Shown: positions 1-5,289 of the stretch, piece after piece
Layout: each line of letters begins with the position of its first letter
How positions within the stretch are numbered: the first letter of the stretch is position 1
DNA from: Collinsella aerofaciens
Lineage (GTDB): Bacteria; Actinomycetota; Coriobacteriia; Coriobacteriales; Coriobacteriaceae
Length of the DNA: 12,344 bases
Direction of reading: 5' to 3'
Assembly: GCF_028209395.1 (NCBI RefSeq)
Contig: NZ_JAQLDQ010000034.1
Span: forward strand, 1-12,344
The notes under the pieces: generated by a model
The model's input: the letters and a program-made list of their open reading frames with translations, nothing else
Told to the model about the DNA's origin: nothing
Databases searched by the model: none
Made by a program: the position numbers and the translations under genes

Positions 1-2
1 CA

Positions 3-38
3 GGCCCCGCCGACCGATTGCAAGCGGTCGGCGGGGCC
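3..38. terminator. Strong GC-rich hairpin, possible terminator at window edge
   Basis: Two perfect 14-base arms (3-16 and 25-38, GGCCCCGCCGACCG and its complement) enclose an 8-base loop. There is no clear T-run on the plus side, and the minus-strand continuation leaves the window after two bases. It is probably the transcription terminator of a flanking gene, but neither strand nor owner can be decided from this window. Confidence 0.45.
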
Positions 39-76
39 ATTGTGGCCCTTGACAGTGGATTGGGTCATATGAGCGA

Positions 77-176
77 GAGGGGTCCTGGTATGGCAAGGTG
101 ACGTGAAACAAGGCGGCGCTGACCTTCTGGTCGCGCCGCCGAAGTTGAACGTCAGATTGCCATACCAGGACCCCTC
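77..176. repeat. 100-base palindromic element C with nested hairpin
   Basis: Perfect 20-base inverted arms (77-96 and 157-176) enclose a 60-base core. Inside it, TGACGT (99-104) pairs with ACGTCA (149-154), and a tall inner hairpin follows: GGCGGCGC (112-119) with GCGCCGCC (133-140), a bulged T, then GACC (121-124) with GGTC (129-132) around TTCT. The plan of long outer arms, conserved-looking internal loop and inner hairpin resembles the two palindromes near 4.9 and 5.2 kb, but I see no sequence match to their core. It lies 40 bases downstream of the 216-2408 gene. No T-run follows on either strand, so a simple terminator is unlikely. Confidence 0.7.
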
Positions 177-191
177 GCAGCGTCGAGAGGA

Positions 192-213
192 CCGCCGTTC
201 GGTAGAACGGCGG
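192..213 (-). terminator. Hairpin directly after the Toprim-like gene
   Basis: CCGCCGTTC (192-200) and GAACGGCGG (205-213) form a perfect 9-bp stem with a GGTA loop, starting two bases after the TAG stop of the upstream minus-strand gene. On the minus strand it is followed by TCCTCTCG, a poor U-tract. It is either a weak intrinsic terminator or a 3'-end stabilising hairpin. Confidence 0.5.
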
Positions 214-215
214 AA

Positions 216-2408
216 CTAATTGTTCAGCATGCGGTCAAAGCTTCCCGAGTCGCCATCCCGATAGTCGGCGGTCATCAGAATCTCCTGCGGAATTCGTCCA
301 CCCTCACGCAGCACGTTGCGGAATTGCACGCGCGTGACCATGGGCAGGTCCTTGATCGTAGCGGCCAGGTTCTGCGGCACGCCCTGGTTGGCAGCCGCGG
401 GCTCGCACTCGCCGCCCGCCTTCACGCGACGCTTATGCTCGGCAAGCATGGCGCGATACATTCCGGCATGCAGGCGAATCTCAACGACGTTGGCGTTGCG
501 GGCCTGCTCGACGATGCGCGCACCCTCTCGATCGATGTCACCCACGTAGTAGACGTAGTTAAAGCGGTAGCCGATCTCGGCCAGATAATCATCCAGCGCA
601 TGAGAGACACTCGCCTTGCAGCCGCCGCCAAAGATCACGCCGCCCACCTTAGTGCCAAAAAGCTTGGCATGTTTGCGGCCACGCAGAAGCTTGACGATTT
701 CGTCGTAGGTATCCAGGTTCTCGACCATAATGAACGGCTTGTCGGCGCCCAGCGTAAAGAAACCCGTAAAGTGCACCGGGCGGTTGGGGGCGACCTTGAT
801 CGCCTGCATGCTGATGCCCTTTTCGGTCATACGCCTGATCAGGCGCTCACCATGCTTGCCGTCAAAAGCTTTTTCGTCATTGAAGATCTGGTAGGCGCGC
901 TGGCGACGCGAGGCAACCGGCGTATCGGCACCGCGGTTCTGTTCAATCCATGCCTGGATAATCGCAATCTCCTCGGCGATTTTGCGATTGGACATTTCGT
1001 TGTGCTGAGCGCGCTGCGGCGTCTTTTTACCGTCCTTGCCTTCAACCCTTACAATCTGGGTCTGCTGCTCCTTGATCTTGGAGAGCGCCGTAGGCGTGGG
1101 GACAACCTTGAGCAGCTGCCTGCCCAGAACGCGGGCCAGGGCAAATGCCGAGACCTCGCCGTGGACGGTCGGCTCAGACCGCTGGGCAGCATTATCAGCT
1201 GCGGCAGGCTCAGCCTGTGCATGGGGCTTACGCTTGGAATCTGCCCGGGTATTACGTTCCTGCTTGGGCGCAGACGAGCGCTTTTGCGGACGATCAGACT
1301 TAGTCTCCTTCGCTGGCTGGTGCTTGACCTGATCCACCGGAGTCTCGGCCTTCTCATCTCTGTTTTGTGTCGCCGCCTTCTCGGCCGCGGCCTCGGCATT
1401 TGAGCCACGACCGCCGCGGTGACGGCGGCGACGGGGCTTGCTTGAGGAGCTCTCCCCCTCCTGCTTATCAGCGGACTGTCGAGCTTTGGCCTCGATGTCA
1501 GCCGCAGGCTGCGACTCGGAAGGTCGCTGCTCGCGAGTCGCCGGCTCAACGGTTTTCTCGGCTTGTTCGATCTTCTCGGCCTGAGCGGTCGGAGCTGGCT
1601 CGCCCTTCTCCTGACGCTTTACGGGATACGCGCGTCCCGCAAACCCGCGGCCGGGACGACACGAACCCGGAGCCCTCTTGGCAGACTCCTCTACATCGTC
1701 TGCAACCTCGAAAGGCTCTTCAACCTCATGCGCGACATCCTGCTGCGCAGTCTTAAAGTGAGCACCGCGACGACGCTTGGGCTCTTGGGCCTCCACGGGC
1801 TTTTGCTCCTTCGCGGGCTTCTGCGACTCGGCAGCAACCTCGGTCTCAACAGCCTCGGTATCAAGTTCATCCTTTTGAGCAACGGCGCGACGGAAGCGCT
1901 CCTGCTGAGCGCGGCGTTGCGCATCGCGCTTGCCGCCCCCGCCAAAGCCGCCGCGACCCGCCTTGGCGGTAAAAGCGCGAACGACGTTCTCATCGAGCAG
2001 CTCATCGGTATCGATATGCTCGCGCGAAGCAGTTTCTTCCACGGTAGCCGTCTCAACGGAATCCTCAGCACCAGCCTCTTCGGTAGCCTCGACAGGATAC
2101 TCCTGGACATCGCGAATCTCGGCATTGATGGTATAGAACGCTGGGCGCCCGTTAACGCCGCTGCCCTCGATCTTGGTCACAATCTTTGCCGCGATAAGCT
2201 CATCGCGCATCGCCTTGGTGTCACATTCCTTATCGACGGAGCGGAAAATCTGTGCCAGCGCGCTCGACTTAATCTTGAGTGCCTTGCGGCAGAGCAGGTC
2301 GTAGGCAACCAGCTTTGCCCGCTCGGTAGAAAGCGATGTTTGTCCGCTCAGACGCTCAGCCAGAGCATCGACATTTTGTTGGTTATCGGAATATACCGTC
2401 TTGGCCAC
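216..2408 (-). CDS. Toprim-domain protein with JetD/DUF2220-like C-terminus and long charged linker
   Basis: I do not recognise this gene by name. From the GTG start it has 730 residues. Residues 1 to about 97 look like a helical, possibly winged-helix, module. About 100-415 is low complexity, rich in Glu, Ala, Lys, Arg and Gln, with a glycine patch (GRGGFGGGGK) and a basic patch (RRRRHRGGRG) that suggest nucleic-acid binding. Residues 416-730 are folded and carry VENLDTY (about 562-568, acidic residue E563), GGGC (594-597) and YVGDIDREG (about 621-629). The spaced Glu and D-x-D are the Toprim metal-binding pattern, and the arrangement resembles the C-terminal domain of Wadjet JetD (DUF2220), by recall only. 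Start: GTG at 2406-2408 has AAAGGGG four bases upstream. An in-frame ATG at 2430-2432 has no ribosome binding site but lies where a leaderless transcript could begin, giving 738 residues. No jetABC genes are present here. Confidence 0.8.
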   Translation of the reverse strand: MAKTVYSDNQQNVDALAERLSGQTSLSTERAKLVAYDLLCRKALKIKSSALAQIFRSVDKECDTKAMRDELIAAKIVTKIEGSGVNGRPAFYTINAEIRDVQEYPVEATEEAGAEDSVETATVEETASREHIDTDELLDENVVRAFTAKAGRGGFGGGGKRDAQRRAQQERFRRAVAQKDELDTEAVETEVAAESQKPAKEQKPVEAQEPKRRRGAHFKTAQQDVAHEVEEPFEVADDVEESAKRAPGSCRPGRGFAGRAYPVKRQEKGEPAPTAQAEKIEQAEKTVEPATREQRPSESQPAADIEAKARQSADKQEGESSSSKPRRRRHRGGRGSNAEAAAEKAATQNRDEKAETPVDQVKHQPAKETKSDRPQKRSSAPKQERNTRADSKRKPHAQAEPAAADNAAQRSEPTVHGEVSAFALARVLGRQLLKVVPTPTALSKIKEQQTQIVRVEGKDGKKTPQRAQHNEMSNRKIAEEIAIIQAWIEQNRGADTPVASRRQRAYQIFNDEKAFDGKHGERLIRRMTEKGISMQAIKVAPNRPVHFTGFFTLGADKPFIMVENLDTYDEIVKLLRGRKHAKLFGTKVGGVIFGGGCKASVSHALDDYLAEIGYRFNYVYYVGDIDREGARIVEQARNANVVEIRLHAGMYRAMLAEHKRRVKAGGECEPAAANQGVPQNLAATIKDLPMVTRVQFRNVLREGGRIPQEILMTADYRDGDSGSFDRMLNN

Positions 2409-2420
2409 GGGGCCCCTTTC

Positions 2421-2445
2421 ATATGTACACATATACGTCTATATG
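2421..2445. promoter_or_regulatory. Overlapping palindromes at promoter of the Toprim-like gene, possible operator
   Basis: ATATGTACACATAT (2421-2434) has perfect 6-base arms around AC. CATATACGTCTATATG (2430-2445) has perfect 6-base arms around CGTC. They overlap each other, the -10 hexamer and the predicted transcription start. ATGT/ACAT-type palindromes are typical of sites bound by dimeric regulators such as PadR or GntR families. No regulator gene is adjacent, so the binder is unknown. Confidence 0.4.
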
Positions 2446-2467
2446 GTACAACGCACGCCCTTGTCCA
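2438..2467 (-). promoter_or_regulatory. Candidate promoter for the Toprim-like gene
   Basis: On the minus strand a -35 TGGACA (2462-2467) and a -10 TATAGA (2438-2443) are separated by 18 bases. Transcription would start near 2431-2432, which coincides with the upstream in-frame ATG and so permits leaderless translation. It would also give a 24-base leader to the GTG start. Confidence 0.5.
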
Positions 2468-2510
2468 CGCAAAACATCTGCGAGAACACCCTTGCATCAC
2501 CTGTTCTCAC

Positions 2511-2552
2511 AAGAAAAAAGACCGGGTCCGCTTGATTGCGGACCCGGTCTTT
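2511..2552 (-). terminator. Intrinsic terminator of cstA
   Basis: A perfect 15-bp stem (2517-2531 with 2538-2552, AAAGACCGGGTCCGC and its complement) has a 6-base loop. On the minus strand it continues into a T-rich tract ending CTTTTTTCTT. It lies 39 bases past the cstA stop codon and insulates the next gene's promoter. Confidence 0.92.
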
Positions 2553-2591
2553 CCGAGTCATATAGATGTGACGTTCGATTCGTAAGGTCGA

Positions 2592-4481
2592 TTACGCCTT
2601 AGCGGCCTCGGCGTCGGCAGGAGCCTCAGCGGCAGCGGCGCGACCGTACTCGGCCTTGCCCATCTCGGACCACTCGGGCTCCTCGTCGGGCATGGAACCG
2701 GCCTCCTTGCCGAAGAACTCCTTGAGGCAGTTGACGGCGACGATGAGGCCCAGGACCATCAGCAGGACGGCAAAGACGAGTTGCAGGCCCTTGGTAGCGG
2801 CAACGGAGACGGCGGCCGTGGTGGCGGTAGCCGGGATGGTGCCGAAGAAGCCGTAAGCCTGGACGGCGGTCATGCAGCCCATGGCGCTCTGGACCAGCGA
2901 GGTGAAGGTGCAGCAGAGCAGGAAGACGACGGGCACGTAGAGCATCCAACCCTTGCGGCCGGTGCACTTGCAGAACACGGCGAGGGTGATCATGGTCATA
3001 CCGCCGAGCAGCTGGTTGGAAGCACCAAAGAGCGGCCAGATGTTGGCATAGCCACCAAAGGCGAGGGCGAGACCGGGAAGCAGGGTAACGACCGTGGCGA
3101 ACCAGGGGTTGCCGAGGACCTTCATGTAGCCGGCCTTGGACTCGATGGCCAGGGCATCGTTAGTCTGGGCAAAGAACTCGGAGAACGAGGTGCGAGCGAT
3201 GCGGGCGACGGCGTCGAGCGAGGTCAGGGCCAGAGCGGAGACGTTCATGGTCATGAAGACGGTAGCGAGTGTGCCGTCAACACCGAAGGCCTGCATACCG
3301 CGGGAGATGCCAGCGGCGAAGATCTGGAACGGGGTGGAAGCGACACCGGCGTTGAGGGCGCCCGTACCGGCGGTGTTCATGTCGGAGAACATGATGCCGG
3401 CGACGATGATGGCAAGGATGCCGACGAAGGACTCGACGATCATGGCGCCGTAACCGACCTTGACGGCGTCCTGCTCCTTCTCGACCTGCTTAGAAGAGGT
3501 ACCGGAAGAAACGAGGCTGTGGAAACCGGAGAGAGCGCCGCAAGCGACAGAGACGAACAGGACCGGGAACATCATGCCGGAGGCACCAGAGAAGCCGGTG
3601 AAGACCGGAGCGGTCATCGTAGCCTGGCCGTTAACACCCAGGACAACGATGCCGAGGACAGCGCAGACGATCATGACGATCATCATGATGGAAGTGAGGT
3701 AGTCACGCGGGGTCTTGAGCATCTGGATGGGCATAGCGCCAGCGAAGACCAGGTAGACCATGACGACGGCGAACCACTGGAACTTATCCAGGTAGACCGG
3801 GAACTGCATACCGACGGCGAACATGAGAACCATGAGGACCACGCCGGTGACGAACTCGGCAGCGCCGGTGAGGTTGAACTTCTTCTGGGCCCAACCAAAG
3901 GCGATAGCGACGAAGGTGAACAGGATGGAGATGGTACCAGCGCAGCCGGCGGCATAGGACTTGGTGAAGTCGACGGCACCGGTAGCAGCGCCAGAAGCGT
4001 CAACGACCGGAGTGAACATGAACGTCTTGCAAACCATGTCGGTGAAAGCGGCGATGACGATGATGCAGAACAGCCAGCAGAACAGCAGGAACAGACGACG
4101 GCCAGTCTTGCCGATGTACTTCTCGATGAGCTGAGCGAGCGACTTGCCGTTGTTCTTCATCGAAGCATACAGGGCGCCAAAGTCGTGGACGGCGCCAAAG
4201 AAGATGCCGCCGACGAGGACCCAGAGCACGACGGGCAGCCAGCCAAAGGTCATGGCGACGATCGTACCCGTGACGGGGCCAGCACCGCAGATCGAGCTGA
4301 ACTGGTGCGAGAACGCGGTGAAGGCGGAGACAGGCGAGAAGCTCTTGCCGTCCTTCATGCGCTTGGCCGGCGTGAGGGCCTCTTTGTCAACGCCCCACTT
4401 GTTGGCCAACCAGCGGCCGTAGCCCAGATAGCCGCAGGCGAGCACCGCCGCAGCCACAACCATGAGCAAAACTCCGTTCAT
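2592..4481 (-). CDS. cstA: Carbon starvation protein A family transporter
   Basis: This is a 629-residue polytopic inner-membrane protein of the CstA family. Characterised relatives (E. coli CstA and BtsT) import peptides or pyruvate when preferred carbon is scarce; the substrate here is not settled by sequence. Hydrophobic segments recur along the whole chain from residue 3. Family landmarks are GAGPVTG (66-72), the following FGWLP and GAVHDFGALYASM, KTPRDYL (256-262) and FHSLVSSGTSSKQ (320-332). An Ala/Glu-rich cytosolic tail ends the protein. It is somewhat shorter than the roughly 700-residue enterobacterial members. No ybdD-like small partner lies next to it. AGGAGG (4489-4494) sits 7 bases before the ATG, a strong ribosome binding site. 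Codons are strongly biased to C and G endings, fitting high expression. It is flanked by its own promoter, a structured leader and a terminator, so it is a single-gene unit. Confidence 0.95.
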   Translation of the reverse strand: MNGVLLMVVAAAVLACGYLGYGRWLANKWGVDKEALTPAKRMKDGKSFSPVSAFTAFSHQFSSICGAGPVTGTIVAMTFGWLPVVLWVLVGGIFFGAVHDFGALYASMKNNGKSLAQLIEKYIGKTGRRLFLLFCWLFCIIVIAAFTDMVCKTFMFTPVVDASGAATGAVDFTKSYAAGCAGTISILFTFVAIAFGWAQKKFNLTGAAEFVTGVVLMVLMFAVGMQFPVYLDKFQWFAVVMVYLVFAGAMPIQMLKTPRDYLTSIMMIVMIVCAVLGIVVLGVNGQATMTAPVFTGFSGASGMMFPVLFVSVACGALSGFHSLVSSGTSSKQVEKEQDAVKVGYGAMIVESFVGILAIIVAGIMFSDMNTAGTGALNAGVASTPFQIFAAGISRGMQAFGVDGTLATVFMTMNVSALALTSLDAVARIARTSFSEFFAQTNDALAIESKAGYMKVLGNPWFATVVTLLPGLALAFGGYANIWPLFGASNQLLGGMTMITLAVFCKCTGRKGWMLYVPVVFLLCCTFTSLVQSAMGCMTAVQAYGFFGTIPATATTAAVSVAATKGLQLVFAVLLMVLGLIVAVNCLKEFFGKEAGSMPDEEPEWSEMGKAEYGRAAAAEAPADAEAAKA

Positions 4482-4716
4482 TACATTTCCTCCTCTAAAA
4501 AGAACTTCCTAGACATAAAAAATGAGGGCCGTCGGTTGCGCTCGACGGCCCTCATCTTCATCAGCCGCCCGTTATCGTACGGGCTAGCTGTATGTGCTAA
4601 CCCGCATCAGATAATTACTACGCTGATAATGTTTAGCTGATGCGTGAACATGTCTAAGAAATCCTCTTCAATCATGATGTGAACGATCCGTGCGTGTTCA
4701 CATCCCCCAGTGGTTG
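4482..4716 (-). promoter_or_regulatory. Structured cstA leader, probable attenuator
   Basis: The predicted 5' untranslated region is about 235 bases. In transcript order it holds a hairpin ATGTGAAC/GTTCACAT (4677-4684 with 4696-4703), a long-range stem GCATCAG/CTGATGC (4604-4610 with 4637-4643), a hairpin GCCCGT/ACGGGC (4567-4572 with 4579-4584) and then a full intrinsic terminator (4517-4555) ending 22 bases before the ribosome binding site. This layout is that of a transcription attenuator or riboswitch. I find no T-box motif and no c-di-GMP-I-like core, so the signal is unknown. A 22-codon open frame (4607-4675) could encode a leader peptide. Confidence 0.6.
4517..4555 (-). terminator. Intrinsic terminator inside the cstA leader
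   Basis: A perfect 13-bp stem (4522-4534 with 4543-4555, ATGAGGGCCGTCG and its complement) has an 8-base loop and is followed on the minus strand by a run of six T. It lies downstream of the cstA promoter but upstream of the cstA ribosome binding site, so it would stop cstA transcription unless read through. Confidence 0.85.
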
Positions 4717-4722
4717 AAAAGG

Positions 4723-4751
4723 AGTATGAAACTTTAGTTACCTAAAGTCAA
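4723..4751 (-). promoter_or_regulatory. cstA promoter
   Basis: On the minus strand a -35 TTGACT (4746-4751) and a -10 CATACT (4723-4728) are separated by exactly 17 bases in AT-rich DNA. The start of transcription would be near 4716. No better-matching minus-strand promoter was noticed in this intergenic region. Confidence 0.65.
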
Positions 4752-4770
4752 CGCAAATTTGTAATGGATT

Positions 4771-4799
4771 TTCAACTTTTTTGAATTTCTCGTTATAAA
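4771..4799 (+). promoter_or_regulatory. Weak plus-strand promoter candidate facing palindrome A
   Basis: TTCAAC (4771-4776) and TATAAA (4794-4799) are spaced by 17 bases on the plus strand, in an AT-rich stretch. The -10 is good, the -35 matches only half of TTGACA. It would start a transcript near 4806 that runs into palindrome A in its core-sense orientation. Confidence 0.3.
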
Positions 4800-4840
4800 A
4801 CGCCACTGACCTCGGACTTTACCCAACAAAAGTTTTTGCA

Positions 4841-5007
4841 TGGGAGATACCCCTCGGGAGCCGCGGGAGCCGGGCGGCGCATATGAACTTTCCTGCTCTA
4901 CAGTCCTGCGCAAGACGGGAAGCACATTAAGTGCTTTCCTTTGCGTGCGGAACTCGCGATAAAGTTCATATGCGCCGCCCGGCTCCCGCGGCTCTCAGGG
5001 GCTCCCA
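4841..5007 (+). repeat. Palindromic element A with 69-base conserved core
   Basis: Perfect 34-base inverted arms (4858-4891 and 4961-4994) enclose a 69-base core (4892-4960). The stem extends outward imperfectly through CCCCT/AGGGG and TGGGAG/CTCCCA to 4841 and 5007. Arms are GC-rich outside and AT-rich near the core. The core contains a 9-bp hairpin (4917-4925 with 4931-4939) with loop ATTAA, resting on a second stem CGCAA/TTGCG (4909-4913 with 4941-4945). The core matches element B at 60 of 69 positions, in inverted orientation, while the outer arms do not match B. Strand is set by the core. It could be a structured RNA or a small mobile or DNA-structure repeat. Confidence 0.92.
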
Positions 5008-5014
5008 TCCCAAA

Positions 5015-5049
5015 TGCGGAGCAAAGCTCCGCACACCATCTTTTTCTTT
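5015..5049 (+). terminator. Possible plus-strand terminator after palindrome A
   Basis: TGCGGAGC (5015-5022) and GCTCCGCA (5026-5033) form a perfect 8-bp stem with an AAA loop, followed after seven bases by TTTTTCTTT (5041-5049). The gap between stem and T-run is longer than usual. No plus-strand protein gene lies upstream, so if it works it would end a non-coding transcript containing element A. Confidence 0.4.
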
Positions 5050-5142
5050 CAGCTAAAGCACGCCGGAAATTCGACGCAGCTGGCTAACCTTGCCGGACGT
5101 TGTCGACGCCAAACCAGCTCAGAAGCTATATCGATACAGAAA

Positions 5143-5277
5143 GGTCCCCGGACGGAGGGGCCGGATATAAGGTTTATCGCGAGTTCCGCACGCAAAGAAG
5201 GCCACTTAATGTGGCCTTCGTCTTGCGCAGGACTGTAGAGCAGGAAACCTTATATCCGGCCCCTCCGTCCGGGGACC
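5143..5277 (-). repeat. Palindromic element B with the same 69-base core
   Basis: Perfect 33-base inverted arms (5143-5175 and 5245-5277) enclose a 69-base core (5176-5244) that, read on the minus strand, is the core of element A. The 26 bases at the core's 5' side and 22 at its 3' side are identical to A. All nine differences lie in the inner 9-bp hairpin (5211-5219 with 5197-5205, loop ATTAA). The outer arms are unlike those of A except for a loose xATATxAxxTTT pattern next to the core. It begins 12 bases after the stop codon of the TsaB-RimI-TsaD gene on the same strand and is followed by TTTCTGT, so it may also serve as that operon's 3' hairpin. Confidence 0.92.
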
Positions 5278-5289
5278 GCGCCGTACCAG

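Noticed and set aside
324..1403. Long plus-strand open frames opposite the Toprim-like gene
   Set aside because: They overlap several other frames, show no family motifs and are best explained as shadows of a GC-rich gene.
2781..4640. A 619-codon plus-strand open frame antisense to cstA
   Set aside because: It is an Asp/Glu/Gly-rich shadow produced by the strong codon bias of cstA, with no recognisable motif, while cstA has full family motifs and a perfect ribosome binding site.
4677..4703. CRP-type operator in the cstA leader
   Set aside because: TGTGA and TCACA are present but separated by 15 bases instead of 6, and the site lies downstream of the start; a hairpin or another operator fits better.
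4482..4716. T-box leader before cstA
   Set aside because: The conserved T-box sequence (AGGGTGG...ACCGCG) is missing and the gene is a transporter of the CstA family.
4892..5244. A and B as a two-unit CRISPR array
   Set aside because: The copies are inverted relative to each other, are palindromes in their own right and lie 135 bases apart with no regular spacers.
4841..5277. Retron or group II intron remnant
   Set aside because: No reverse transcriptase frame is present and no retron or intron core motif was recognised; only the stem-loop shape is suggestive.
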